This document shows positions 1 to 8,001 of a DNA stretch of 19,297 nucleotides, one piece after another. The DNA is from JBGTLU01 sp041743935. GTDB lineage: Bacteria; Bacteroidota; Bacteroidia; Sphingobacteriales; Sphingobacteriaceae. The position numbers and the translations under genes were made by a program. Every line of letters starts with the position of its first letter. Positions within the stretch are counted from its first letter, which is position 1. The notes under the pieces were generated by a model that made no database searches, was not told where the DNA came from, and saw only the letters and a list, made by a program, of their open reading frames with translations. The DNA lies in NCBI GenBank assembly GCA_041743935.1, contig JBGTLU010000047.1, positions 1 to 19,297 on the forward strand. Direction: 5' to 3'.

Positions 1-932
1 GGCAAAACCGATGCAGGGTACAAAGCTTTGATACCATTTGCAAAAGCAAGGGCTTGGCTCACGTTATTTTGCCGAATAAGCTCTTCGGCTGGTAAAAGTG
101 CTTTCCGCACTTCTTCGTCATCTGGTCTGGCGTAATCTGCATAGGTTAGTTGGGTATGCCCATTGCCCCAATGCCAATGCGTTAGATAATGCAAAGGGTT
201 TATTTTCAGTGCTAAAGTCCATTGTGCAGCCATGTCCATTAATTGGGTAGCATCTACCCTTCGCCAAATGGCATAGCCATAACTAAAACGGGCATCGGCA
301 TTAAAGGGATCTAACTCCAGTGATTTTAGCAAAGGTTCTTCGGCTTTTTCGGGTTTCTGATCCCAAAACCAAGCATCGGCTTCTAATAAATAACCCAAGG
401 AATTAGCCGGGTCTGCTTCTTTTATTTTTTGAGCAATCGCTATTACTGTAGAATATTCTTTTTGCAGGAGTTTAATTTTTCCGAGTTGATAAAGCAAAGG
501 AATATTATTTGGAGCCGAATTTAGAGCGCCGTTACACACGCTTTCGGCTTCGGTTAAGCGCCAAGCTTGAGTTAATAAATCGGCCTGCAGGGCGACTGCC
601 TTATTATTTCTGCGATTTCTCCGAATCAATTCATATACAATACTTTCCGCTTTTTTAAACTCGTTCATTACGATAAGGTATTCTGCTTCTACCGTAAGTA
701 GAGCATCCGTTTTACGGGTACTGGATAGAAGTTGGTTGAGCTCATTCCATAAGCCAAGTTTTAGAAATTGGGCGGCTCTTTCTTCGGGCTTAGCGTCGCT
801 GTTTGCCAACCAACGTAGTTGTTCGGCCACCAATTTTTCTTGCGCTAATTTGGTATCATCTGGGGAGATGGTTTGGGCGAAGCCAACATTAGCGCAAACA
901 AGAAATAAAAGGCAAAAGATTAGCGTTTTCAT
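1..932 (-). CDS. Secreted TPR-repeat protein, 3' end outside window
   Basis: This frame reads without a stop from an ATG at 932 to the window edge, giving 310 complete codons. It starts with a signal peptide (MKTLIFCLLFLVCANVGFAQ, cleavage likely after FA), so the product is exported. The rest is almost entirely helical. Its helix-turn-helix spacing and residues are typical of tetratricopeptide repeats, for example the stretch with LLEADAWF, KAEEPLLKSLELDPFNADARF and the later ALKINPLHYLTH. TPR proteins act as protein-protein scaffolds; no enzymatic motif is visible in this part, and a catalytic domain could lie beyond the edge. The gene is divergent from msrB with 77 bp between the starts. 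The TPR assignment is by eye and the partner is unknown. Confidence 0.75.
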   Translation of the reverse strand, partial: MKTLIFCLLFLVCANVGFAQTISPDDTKLAQEKLVAEQLRWLANSDAKPEERAAQFLKLGLWNELNQLLSSTRKTDALLTVEAEYLIVMNEFKKAESIVYELIRRNRRNNKAVALQADLLTQAWRLTEAESVCNGALNSAPNNIPLLYQLGKIKLLQKEYSTVIAIAQKIKEADPANSLGYLLEADAWFWDQKPEKAEEPLLKSLELDPFNADARFSYGYAIWRRVDATQLMDMAAQWTLALKINPLHYLTHWHWGNGHTQLTYADYARPDDEEVRKALLPAEELIRQNNVSQALAFANGIKALYPASVL

Positions 933-960
933 TTCACTAAAATAAACAAATAGCAAGAGT

Positions 961-979
961 CTGCAATCAACAATTGCAG
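961..979. promoter_or_regulatory. Inverted repeat between divergent TPR and msrB genes
   Basis: Perfect 7-bp arms (CTGCAAT / ATTGCAG) are separated by 5 nt in the 77-bp region between the two divergent starts. It could be an operator or a 5'-leader hairpin of msrB. No matching promoter consensus was found, so the role is only a suggestion. Confidence 0.25.
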
Positions 980-1009
980 TTGAATGATGTTAACTTATAA
1001 AAACACAAA

Positions 1010-1378
1010 ATGAAACTAAACCCACTTAGCCCTGAAGAAGAGTACGTAATCCTGCAAAAAGGCACCGAGCGACCATTTACTGGGGAATTAACCAATAATA
1101 AAAAGCCTGGGCTTTATCTGTGCCGGCAATGCGATGCTCCTTTGTACACTTCCGAAAGTAAATTCGATTCTTTCTGTGGTTGGCCAAGTTTTGATGATGA
1201 AATTGCCGATGCTGTAGAACGCATTCCGGATGCTGATGGCAGACGAATAGAAATTATTTGTGCCCAATGCAAAGGGCATTTAGGGCATGTGTTTATCGGC
1301 GAAGGGTTTACACCAAAGAATACTCGTCATTGTGTAAATTCTATTTCGATGAAGTTTGTGGAGAGGGGTGGTGAATAA
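1010..1378 (+). CDS. msrB: Peptide-methionine (R)-S-oxide reductase MsrB
   Basis: The 122-residue product is a complete single-domain MsrB, which reduces the R epimer of methionine sulfoxide in oxidised proteins using thioredoxin. Two CxxC pairs (C38/C41 and C84/C87) form the structural zinc site. The nucleophile is C108 in RHCVNSISMKF, and C56 in the FCGWPSF motif is the likely resolving cysteine. There is no signal peptide, so the enzyme is cytosolic, and no MsrA domain is fused to it. The start is the only sensible ATG. The gene converges on the outer-membrane protein gene with only 3 bp between the stop codons. Family assignment is secure from the motifs. Confidence 0.95.
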   Translation: MKLNPLSPEEEYVILQKGTERPFTGELTNNKKPGLYLCRQCDAPLYTSESKFDSFCGWPSFDDEIADAVERIPDADGRRIEIICAQCKGHLGHVFIGEGFTPKNTRHCVNSISMKFVERGGE

Positions 1379-1381
1379 GTA

Positions 1382-3793
1382 TCAATTTAGCTTTTCATTT
1401 TCATTAATAATCTTTTCTTCTTGTTTTCTTAAATCTTTACTTCCTGCTCTCATTCGGGTATTATTTAAGCTACCCATCCTGTATGAAAGTCCAAAACGAA
1501 CAATTCTTATTTGTTCAGAACGGGTTATAAGCTGATTAAAGTTTACATCATTGATATCGGAAGTTGCGGTTTTATTTTTACGAAATGGACTTTCGAAGGA
1601 TAAAGAACAGCCCAATTTACGGTTAAAAAAACTACCCGATGCCGAAATATTTAGTTGACTAGATTGCCTAATTATTCCTTGATTTATGTAATTAGGTAAA
1701 TTAATAATTGCAAGTAAATTAGTAGAATATTGTGCGTTTACCCTGTAAGACAGAAATGAGAAAAATTGAAAATTAACCCTGTTGATGGTATTTATCTGTT
1801 TATAATCGGTCAATGTTGCAAAACCCTTAATATCAGCAGTAATTTTTGAGCTTATTCTGTAATTTATACCGAGATTAAAAATGTAGCTTACCGTTGAAGG
1901 GATGTTTTTTAGTGATATTATTGTGGTATCGCCACTATTTATTGCAATAGGTTCAATTTTGTTTTTAGTAAATCGAATACTCGGCCCAAAATTTATAAAT
2001 CCCTTTTTAAATGACTGAAAATCAAGTGAAATATTTTGAAATGTTTCGGGTAAAAGACTAGGATTACCTCGTATTATGTACAATTGATTAGTTGTATTTG
2101 TGAAACCGTTTAATTGCTCAAAAGTGGCTCTTGAAATGCCATTACTATAAAACAAGTTCAATCCAGCAAAATCACCTATACCTCGACTAATATTAAAAGT
2201 AGCATTAGTTTTTTGTAGTTTTTGAATATTGTTTTGATTTGGTGTTAAAGGAAAAATTGAATTTGTTCGCTCAAAATCTTGTGTTCCTGTTATTCTAATA
2301 GTCCATTTATTAATTGCTCTAAATGCAGAAGCATAATAACGAACTATATTTTGGCGATACTCAAAAACATCTACAAATTGCGGGGTTGGTTGAGGGCTAT
2401 TACCGGTAACAAGAAAAAATGATTTTTCACTGTTGCTTTGATTAAAAATACCAGTTAAACCGTTTTCAATTTCTGTTTTGCCCAAACGTGAAGATATGTC
2501 TGCCTGCAATGTATGGAAGTTGATTTTTTGATTATTTATCTGTTTATTATCATCAAATTGATAGGAAACCTGGTTGGTATAAGAAGTTTGATTATCAAAG
2601 TTGTTATTAGTTGTGCCACCGGCATACTGTAAAACAAAAACATTGCTTCGTTTTTTTCGAAAATTGCGCTCATAGGTTAGTTTCCAGGATAATGCTTGGC
2701 TAAAAGTTGAAAAATCAGTTGTGCTGATAAATGAGTTAACAGAATTTGCATCCCTGAATGACTGTTTGTTCTTGATGCCCTGTGATTTATTATTATCGCT
2801 GAAGGATAAACTCATTAGAAATAGACTCAAGGAATCGAGGTTATAACTTAAATTTAATGAAGATCGAGTTCCATTACCCCTATTTTTTATGTTATCTGAG
2901 TTCTCAGATCGGAAGGAATCATTAATGCCATTAGTGACAGAAATTTGAGATGAATTGGATATAGGCAGTTCGTTCCAACCCAACGTGTGAGTGAGTGCTA
3001 ATTTCCTGTTTTTAAAAATTAAACTGTTGTTTATACCATACCCACTTAAAGTATTGATATTGCCCGATATGGTATTGCTGATCCCGTTTATACCTTGATC
3101 TTTGGTTACAATGTTTATTAAACCGGTAATGTTTTGGTTCAAATATCTAGCAGGCACTTCCATAAGAACCTCAACGCGAACAATTTTATCTGCCCCGATA
3201 GAAGCTAAGGCTTGATTAAGACTTTGTGAAAACACAGCCGTTTGCCTTCCATTTAACAAAATCCTAAAATTTTCGCCGCCCTTATATTGTACATTGTTGT
3301 TTTGATCTAAAGAAAGTAAAGGCACTTTGGGCATGATATCTAACATGTTGGAGGTTTTTACATCCGGATCGTTTGTTACCAAATACACCAACTTACTTCC
3401 CTCTCTTTTTAGCAGTAAAGGCTTTTCTTTTATCTGTACTTCCGTAAGCAGATTTAAAGCAGGGTCTAGAACTATTTCTCCAAGATTTAAAGTATCAGCA
3501 TTAAATTTAAAATTACTTGTGTCAAGTATGGTTTTGGTTTTATACCCCACTCGTTGAAATCGGATACTTTCTATTTGTGAATTAGTAATGGACAACTCAA
3601 AAAAACCCTGCTCATTACTGAAGCCCGCTGTTTGTCCCCCTGTAGTTTTTATAAGAATAGTAGTAAACTCCACGCCCACCTTTGTGACACTATCTGTTAT
3701 ACTGCCTTTTACCACTTTAGCCAAATTAGATTGGGCAAAAACAGAGAAATAACAACTATATAGTATTAAAAAGAAATAAAATACAAATTTCAT
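1382..3793 (-). CDS. TonB-receptor-like outer-membrane beta-barrel protein
   Basis: The product is about 803 aa. An N-terminal signal peptide ends near VFAQ (residue 21). A CarboxypepD_reg-like domain follows (about 26-110, with GSITDS..VGVEF and NEQGFFELSI). Next comes a plug-like region (about 130-230, with MLDIMPKVPLLSLD, FRILLNGRQTAVF and VRVEVLMEVPARYLNQNITGLINIVTK). The rest is rich in alternating aromatic beta strands, as in the outer-membrane beta-barrel family often annotated as TonB-dependent receptor. The last barrel strand, RFGLSYRMG, is followed by a charged tail of about 25 residues. The frame extends to a TTG at 3799, but the ATG at 3793 leaves a standard signal peptide and is preferred. 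The substrate is unknown. A divergent small peptide and lipoprotein lie upstream. Confidence 0.85.
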   Translation of the reverse strand: MKFVFYFFLILYSCYFSVFAQSNLAKVVKGSITDSVTKVGVEFTTILIKTTGGQTAGFSNEQGFFELSITNSQIESIRFQRVGYKTKTILDTSNFKFNADTLNLGEIVLDPALNLLTEVQIKEKPLLLKREGSKLVYLVTNDPDVKTSNMLDIMPKVPLLSLDQNNNVQYKGGENFRILLNGRQTAVFSQSLNQALASIGADKIVRVEVLMEVPARYLNQNITGLINIVTKDQGINGISNTISGNINTLSGYGINNSLIFKNRKLALTHTLGWNELPISNSSQISVTNGINDSFRSENSDNIKNRGNGTRSSLNLSYNLDSLSLFLMSLSFSDNNKSQGIKNKQSFRDANSVNSFISTTDFSTFSQALSWKLTYERNFRKKRSNVFVLQYAGGTTNNNFDNQTSYTNQVSYQFDDNKQINNQKINFHTLQADISSRLGKTEIENGLTGIFNQSNSEKSFFLVTGNSPQPTPQFVDVFEYRQNIVRYYASAFRAINKWTIRITGTQDFERTNSIFPLTPNQNNIQKLQKTNATFNISRGIGDFAGLNLFYSNGISRATFEQLNGFTNTTNQLYIIRGNPSLLPETFQNISLDFQSFKKGFINFGPSIRFTKNKIEPIAINSGDTTIISLKNIPSTVSYIFNLGINYRISSKITADIKGFATLTDYKQINTINRVNFQFFSFLSYRVNAQYSTNLLAIINLPNYINQGIIRQSSQLNISASGSFFNRKLGCSLSFESPFRKNKTATSDINDVNFNQLITRSEQIRIVRFGLSYRMGSLNNTRMRAGSKDLRKQEEKIINENEKLN

Positions 3794-3805
3794 TTGCAAA
3801 TATTC

Positions 3806-3819
3806 TTTTTTTTTTTTTT
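3806..3819. repeat. 14-bp homopolymeric T tract upstream of the barrel gene
   Basis: Fourteen consecutive T on the + strand (A on the coding strand of the barrel gene) end 12 bp upstream of its ATG. Tracts of this length can change length by slipped-strand replication, and this one lies in the leader or promoter of a surface-protein gene. Just beyond it is a small hairpin with 6-bp arms at 3827-3832 and 3839-3844. Confidence 0.6.
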
Positions 3820-3879
3820 AATTGCAAAACCTATAAACAGGTTTAATTAAATTTTTTTTAACCTCTTAATCAAAATTTT

Positions 3880-4122
3880 ATGAAAAAGTTTAAAAATTTA
3901 GTTTTTGCGATGTCATTATTAATCACATCGGCATTCTTGGCGTCGTTCACTATGGACGATTTGCCACCTGATCCTACTTTAGGTCCACCGGAATATTGTA
4001 ATGATATCGGTAAAACCTACAATGCAGTTTGGAGACAAACGGTTTACAATGATTGTACTAGTACATGCCAATCTGGAGGTAATAAATACTGTTACATGTA
4101 CGCAGATACTCGTAAACCATAA
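3880..4122 (+). CDS. Small secreted four-cysteine peptide, function unknown
   Basis: This 80-residue product has a clear signal peptide (KK followed by a hydrophobic core through LLITSAFLASF) and a mature part of about 55 residues with four cysteines at C40, C59, C63 and C71, suggesting two disulfides after export. The mature part is rich in Pro at its start (DLPPDPTLGPPEYC) and Tyr later. I do not recognise a named family. Its layout recalls the short NVEAL-type exported peptides that precede six-bladed propeller lipoproteins in Bacteroidetes, but no NVEAL motif is present. It is followed 64 bp later by such a lipoprotein gene, with a strong palindrome between them. That it is a real gene is supported by the signal peptide and by this context. 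Confidence 0.7.
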   Translation: MKKFKNLVFAMSLLITSAFLASFTMDDLPPDPTLGPPEYCNDIGKTYNAVWRQTVYNDCTSTCQSGGNKYCYMYADTRKP

Positions 4123-4134
4123 TTATTAAAAAAC

Positions 4135-4170
4135 TATATCGTATAAGCAGAATTCTGCTTATAAGATATA
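4135..4170 (+). terminator. 36-nt near-perfect palindrome between peptide and propeller genes
   Basis: An 11-bp-arm perfect palindrome (4142-4163) centred on GAATTC extends outwards, after one G/A mismatch, by six more pairs (4135-4140 with 4165-4170). A run of pure T does not follow it, so it is a weak intrinsic terminator at best. It may attenuate transcription, or protect the 3' end of the peptide mRNA so that the peptide is made in excess over the lipoprotein. Confidence 0.5.
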
Positions 4171-4186
4171 TTAAATATAATAAACT

Positions 4187-5368
4187 ATGAAAATTGTACT
4201 AAGCTTACTTTTACTGACAATTATTTATTCATGTAATAAGACAACTAATAACATAAAACCATCAATGGGTGATGCCAAGCATGAGGTAAATATTCTTAAA
4301 AAGGTAAGTGAAAAAGATTATACTTCATCTTATGAAAATATATTTGATGTAGAAGATATAATTATACTTGAAACTAATAGACAGTCTTTAGTGCGACATG
4401 TCAGTAAAATTTTATTTAATGAAAAGTATATTTATATTCTTGATAAGCAAGCTAAACAACTATTATGTTTCGGTGATAACGGCAAATTTATCAATAAGAT
4501 AGTTTTTAATAACAGTGACAACAAATTAAGTATGAGCAGTGTTACCGATTTTACAATTATAGGTAATAATAACCTGCTTTTATATAACGTAAATGACGGC
4601 AAATTACTTTACGTTGACGAACTACTTAACGCAATTGAAGCTAAACAACTGGATTGGTTTTTTAACGAGCTTTCTTTTAATCGCAAAACAAATAATTTAT
4701 TATTGGACATAGCCTATTATGAAAATAAACCATCCATAAATCATCAGTTGATATTAACTGACACTAATTTTTTGGTAAAATCACGTTTTTATTATGTTGA
4801 CCAACAATTTTCCTTTTTTATGAACAGTGCAGATTGTAACGGCAAGTTACAGTATTCTTCACAAACAGATATAGTTAGTTACATGCCTTATTTTGATAAT
4901 TATTTGTATGAAATACATAATAATGAACTTATACCTATAGTTAAGTATGATTTTGGAGATAAATTATTAGATTTAGACAAGATGGTTGATGGAGGTCGCG
5001 ACTATGAAAAATTATCTGATATTAATGAAAAGGGATTTTTTCACAGCATTGCATATGCCAATGCAACAAACTATACTTTGCTATCCTTCAGTTATTTGAA
5101 TGAAATTTATCACCACATATTTAATAAATTAACAGAAAAATCCTTATTAGTGAAAACACCATCAGACCCTACTTGTGGCTGTGGTAGTACAATAAATTTT
5201 AAAGGATTTTATAGTGATAATCTTATAATGACTATGAAGCCTGAAAACTTAAGCTTTGTGTTGAATCAAACAGGTATAAATGTTACTGATAGTGAAATAT
5301 TAGATAGAGTAAATGGTTTAACCTCCGTAGATAATCCCCTTATATTCCTATTAAAACCCAAACGCTAA
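4187..5368 (+). CDS. Six-bladed beta-propeller lipoprotein
   Basis: The 393-aa product begins with a lipoprotein signal (MKIVLSLLLLTIIYSC, acylated Cys16), so it is membrane-anchored in the periplasm or at the surface. The body shows the repeated strand pattern of the six-bladed beta-propeller family of Bacteroidetes: blade phrases such as KILFNEKYIYILDKQAKQLLCFGDNGKFINKI (quoted in part), FTIIGNNNLLLYNVNDGKLLYVD, and an ending of the type SVDNPLIFLLKPKR. A CGCG cysteine pair sits near residue 330. Proteins of this family are usually paired with small exported peptides, which fits the gene just upstream; their biochemical role is not established. Codon use is very A/T-rich, like the peptide gene. 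The stop overlaps the convergent apaG stop by 4 bp. Confidence 0.8.
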   Translation: MKIVLSLLLLTIIYSCNKTTNNIKPSMGDAKHEVNILKKVSEKDYTSSYENIFDVEDIIILETNRQSLVRHVSKILFNEKYIYILDKQAKQLLCFGDNGKFINKIVFNNSDNKLSMSSVTDFTIIGNNNLLLYNVNDGKLLYVDELLNAIEAKQLDWFFNELSFNRKTNNLLLDIAYYENKPSINHQLILTDTNFLVKSRFYYVDQQFSFFMNSADCNGKLQYSSQTDIVSYMPYFDNYLYEIHNNELIPIVKYDFGDKLLDLDKMVDGGRDYEKLSDINEKGFFHSIAYANATNYTLLSFSYLNEIYHHIFNKLTEKSLLVKTPSDPTCGCGSTINFKGFYSDNLIMTMKPENLSFVLNQTGINVTDSEILDRVNGLTSVDNPLIFLLKPKR

Positions 5369-5751
5369 TTCAACTTAAATGGAGCAATGAGCATAAACTC
5401 TGGAATGGAAACACTGAATTGCTTTCCGTCCATTAGGCGTTGCATTTGGTAAGTTCCTTTCATGCTGCCTATGTCGGTTTTTAGGTTACAGCCCGAAACG
5501 TATTCGTGGCTTTCGCCGGGTTCAATTATGGGTTGTATGCCAACTACTCCTTCGCCTTCTACTTCGCGGTGGCTACCATTGCTATCAAAAATATGCCAAT
5601 GGCGGCGCAACAGTTGGAGAGAATAATCGCTTAGGTTTTCAATCACAATACGGTAAGCAAACATGTAATGCTCGTTAGCCGGATTAGAATATTCCGGTTG
5701 GTAAACGGTTTCTACCATTACTTTTACACCATCTGTGATTTTGGCTATCAT
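5365..5751 (-). CDS. apaG: ApaG domain protein
   Basis: The product is 128 aa from the ATG at 5751; the frame extends to a TTG four codons upstream, but 128 aa is the usual ApaG length. It is a single fibronectin-III-like ApaG/DUF525 domain: VKVMVETVYQPEYSNP, YRIVIENLSDYSLQLLRRHW, the glycine motif GEGVVGIQPIIEPGESHEYVSG, and MKGTYQM near the C-terminus. ApaG is historically linked with magnesium/cobalt resistance and Ap4A metabolism; its exact role is unsettled. It lies 58 bp downstream of the dihydrouridine synthase gene on the same strand and may be cotranscribed with it. It converges on the propeller lipoprotein gene with overlapping stops. Confidence 0.92.
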   Translation of the reverse strand: MIAKITDGVKVMVETVYQPEYSNPANEHYMFAYRIVIENLSDYSLQLLRRHWHIFDSNGSHREVEGEGVVGIQPIIEPGESHEYVSGCNLKTDIGSMKGTYQMQRLMDGKQFSVSIPEFMLIAPFKLN

Positions 5752-5809
5752 AACTTTTGCCAATATAAGGTTATTGAAAATAATTAAACGAAGGAAAAAT
5801 AGAAATGTT

Positions 5810-6811
5810 TTAAAAAATTGCAGTCGGTTCTGTTTGGCTATACCGATGTTCTATTTCTGACAATACTTCTTCAATTGCCGATAAATCGTACAAAGTAACG
5901 AGTTGCATGCGATATTCTTTGCTATTTTCCAGGCCTTTAAAATAGTTGGCATAATGCCTGCGCATTTCTACAATCCCGAGTTTTTCGCCTTTCCAGGCAA
6001 TGGATTTTTGCAAATGAACCCTGCAAACAGCTACCCGCTCGGCAATACTTGCCGGGGCTAAGTACTCTCCGGTTTGTACAAAATGTTTGATTTCTCTAAA
6101 TATCCAAGGGTTGCCAATGGCTGCTCTGCCTATCATGATGCCATCTACTTCAAATTCTCGGTACCAATCCAACGCTTTCTGTGGGCTGTCTACATCGCCA
6201 TTACCAAAAATAGGGATGCGGATTCTGGGATTTCTTTTTATCTGGCGGATGAGTGTCCAATCGGCACTGCCTTTATACATTTGTGAACGTGTACGTCCGT
6301 GAATGGTTAAGGCTTTTATGCCAACATCCTGCAAACGCTCGGCAACTTCGTACACATTTTTGGTGGTATCGTCCCAACCTAAGCGGGTTTTAACGGTTAC
6401 CGGCAAATGCGTAGCTCGCACTACGGCATCGGTCATTCGCACCATTTTATCTATGTCTTGCAACAAGCTGGCACCGGCTCCTTTGCAGGCTACATTTTTC
6501 ACAGGGCAACCGTAATTAATATCAATTAAATCGGGTTTAACTTGTGTTGCAATTTGAGTGGCTTCATACATGGAATCAATATCGCTTCCAAAAATCTGTA
6601 TGCCAATTGGGCGTTCGTACTCGAAAATATCTAGCTTTTGTTTGCTTTTGGCGGCATCTCGGATTAATCCTTCGGATGAAATAAACTCGGTGTACATTAA
6701 ATCAACCCCGTTTTGCTTGCAAACAAAACGAAATGGCGGGTCGCTTACATCCTCCATGGGAGCAAGCAACAAAGGGAATTCACCTAAATCAATATTTCCT
6801 ATCTTCGCCAT
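5810..6811 (-). CDS. dusB: tRNA-dihydrouridine synthase, DusB type
   Basis: The product is 333 aa from the ATG at 6811. An in-frame GTG 11 codons upstream is less likely because the family start motif (MAKIGNIDLGEFPLLLAPMEDVSD) begins at this ATG. It is an FMN-dependent TIM-barrel enzyme that reduces uridine to dihydrouridine in the tRNA D-loop. Visible signatures are LAPMEDVSDPPFR, the catalytic cysteine C102 in INYGCPVKNVACKGAGASL, K141 in VTVKTRLGW, H171/R173 in IHGRTRSQMYKG, the FMN phosphate-binding FGNGDV and MIGRAAIGNPWIF, and a C-terminal helical RNA-binding region (HYANYFKGLENSKEYR). It is divergent from the CPBP protease gene with 45 bp between the ATGs. Confidence 0.93.
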   Translation of the reverse strand: MAKIGNIDLGEFPLLLAPMEDVSDPPFRFVCKQNGVDLMYTEFISSEGLIRDAAKSKQKLDIFEYERPIGIQIFGSDIDSMYEATQIATQVKPDLIDINYGCPVKNVACKGAGASLLQDIDKMVRMTDAVVRATHLPVTVKTRLGWDDTTKNVYEVAERLQDVGIKALTIHGRTRSQMYKGSADWTLIRQIKRNPRIRIPIFGNGDVDSPQKALDWYREFEVDGIMIGRAAIGNPWIFREIKHFVQTGEYLAPASIAERVAVCRVHLQKSIAWKGEKLGIVEMRRHYANYFKGLENSKEYRMQLVTLYDLSAIEEVLSEIEHRYSQTEPTAIF

Positions 6812-6813
6812 GT

Positions 6814-6832
6814 AAAAAACGTTACGTTTTTT
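6814..6832. promoter_or_regulatory. Short A/T-armed hairpin between dusB and the CPBP gene
   Basis: Arms AAAAAACG and CGTTTTTT with a 3-nt spacer lie directly upstream of the dusB ATG in the 45-bp divergent gap. It could be a leader hairpin or a binding site. The arms are low in complexity, so chance is possible. Confidence 0.25.
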
Positions 6833-6843
6833 CGTAATGTGCA

Positions 6844-6851
6844 CAAAGATA
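6844..6851 (-). promoter_or_regulatory. Candidate Bacteroidota -7 element for dusB
   Basis: Read on the minus strand this is TATCTTTG, an exact match to the Bacteroidetes -7 consensus TAnnTTTG, 33 bp upstream of the dusB ATG. I could not find a convincing -33 TTTG element at the usual distance, so the call is weak. Confidence 0.25.
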
Positions 6852-6856
6852 CTAAA

Positions 6857-7786
6857 ATGGGATTAAATGGTATTTTAACCGGTAAGAGCACGGGTTTAAA
6901 GATTTTGTTCTTAATACTACTATGTTTCAGTAGTTTGTGTGTATCGTTTTTTATTGGAGCGGTAACTGTAAATTGGTTTTTCGACTATTCCTTTTTTTCT
7001 TCGGGTGGAGATTTGGGTTTAGATAATCCGGCAAATGCACCCGCAGTAAAATACCTGCAATTGGTGCAATCTATAGGTTTATTTATTCTTCCTGCGCTGT
7101 TATTTCCCTATTTTATGGGAGAAAAAACCAAAGAATATCTGGCAATAACCAAGTATAAAAATGTGCTATTGTTGGCTGTGGTTGTAGCTATCGTCATTAA
7201 TATTTCGCCTATTATCGAGTATTTGGGTCATCTGAATGAACAAATAAAATTCCCTGCGTATTTATCGGGATTAGAGCAGAGCATGCGTGCTGCAGAAGAT
7301 CAAGCAATTAAGATTACTAAATTATTTTTGGTGATGCCCAATTTGGGAACGATGTTTATCAACTTATTTATCATTGCTGCCTTACCTGCTATTGGCGAAG
7401 AGTTGTTGTTTAGAGGGGTGCTTCAGAAACTATTCATCGACCTAACTAAAAATAAACATTGGGCAATTTGGATTACCGCTTTCTTGTTTAGTGCCTTGCA
7501 CATGCAGTTTTTTGGGTTTTTTCCGCGAATGCTTTTAGGAGCATTGATGGGCTATTTATTTGTTTACAGCGGTAGTATTTGGGTGCCTATTTTTGCTCAT
7601 TTTGTAAACAATGCGTTGGTAGTTATTGGTTCGTATTTATTTCAAAGAGGAATACTTACAACCGATATTTTAAACGACGAAACACTTTTTACCACTGGCG
7701 AACTAATTTTAAGCCTGGCGGTTTGCACTTTATTATTTTACTACTTTTACAAAAGAAGCGTTGCTACTAATACGGTACTTAACTGA
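6857..7786 (+). CDS. CPBP-family intramembrane glutamic endopeptidase
   Basis: The product is a 309-aa polytopic membrane protein, starting at the ATG at 6857 (a GTG six codons upstream is also in frame). It carries the three CPBP (CAAX-protease/Abi) motifs in order: EELLFRGVLQ (E181, E182, R186), the FxxxH motif FSALH (H215), and HFVNN (H248, N252). These residues form the active site in the family, whose prokaryotic members cleave substrates within the membrane; substrates are mostly unknown. There are about seven hydrophobic segments. It heads a tightly packed operon: its TGA overlaps the next ATG by one base. Family is certain from the motifs; the biological target is unknown. Confidence 0.9.
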   Translation: MGLNGILTGKSTGLKILFLILLCFSSLCVSFFIGAVTVNWFFDYSFFSSGGDLGLDNPANAPAVKYLQLVQSIGLFILPALLFPYFMGEKTKEYLAITKYKNVLLLAVVVAIVINISPIIEYLGHLNEQIKFPAYLSGLEQSMRAAEDQAIKITKLFLVMPNLGTMFINLFIIAALPAIGEELLFRGVLQKLFIDLTKNKHWAIWITAFLFSALHMQFFGFFPRMLLGALMGYLFVYSGSIWVPIFAHFVNNALVVIGSYLFQRGILTTDILNDETLFTTGELILSLAVCTLLFYYFYKRSVATNTVLN

Positions 7787-8001
7787 TGGAAAAAAACTGG
7801 GTAAAAGTGTACACCACACAACGGCCAATTGAAGCCGAAATCATCATGCAACTTCTCCGCGATCATGAGGTAGAAGTTGTGAAAATGAACAAGCAAGACA
7901 GTATGTACCAAGTATTTGGAGAAGTGGAGTTATATGTTCATCAAAGTAAATTCGATGAAGCCATCGAAATAATCATCAATACCGACATCGAAAATCCATG
8001 A
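7786..8001 (+). CDS. DUF2007 domain protein
   Basis: This 71-aa soluble protein is a single DUF2007 domain (annotated in databases as putative signal-transducing protein). It has the ferredoxin-like beta-alpha-beta pattern WVKVYTTQRPIEAEIIMQLLRDHEVEVVKMNKQD, quoted here in shortened sense, followed by a GEVELYVHQSKFDEAIEII strand-helix pair. The characteristic lines are an N-terminal 'vyt t.rpieAeiik.lL...gi....'. The start overlaps the upstream stop by one base and its own stop overlaps the cdsA start by four, so the three genes are translationally coupled. No catalytic residues are apparent and the molecular function is unknown. Confidence 0.82.
   Translation: MEKNWVKVYTTQRPIEAEIIMQLLRDHEVEVVKMNKQDSMYQVFGEVELYVHQSKFDEAIEIIINTDIENP

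Noticed and set aside
3794..3799. TTG start for the outer-membrane barrel gene
   Set aside because: The ATG at 3793 two codons later gives a standard signal peptide; a TTG start is not needed.
6839..6856. GTG start for the CPBP protease
   Set aside because: The ATG at 6857 leaves the full membrane domain. The GTG cannot be excluded but has no support.
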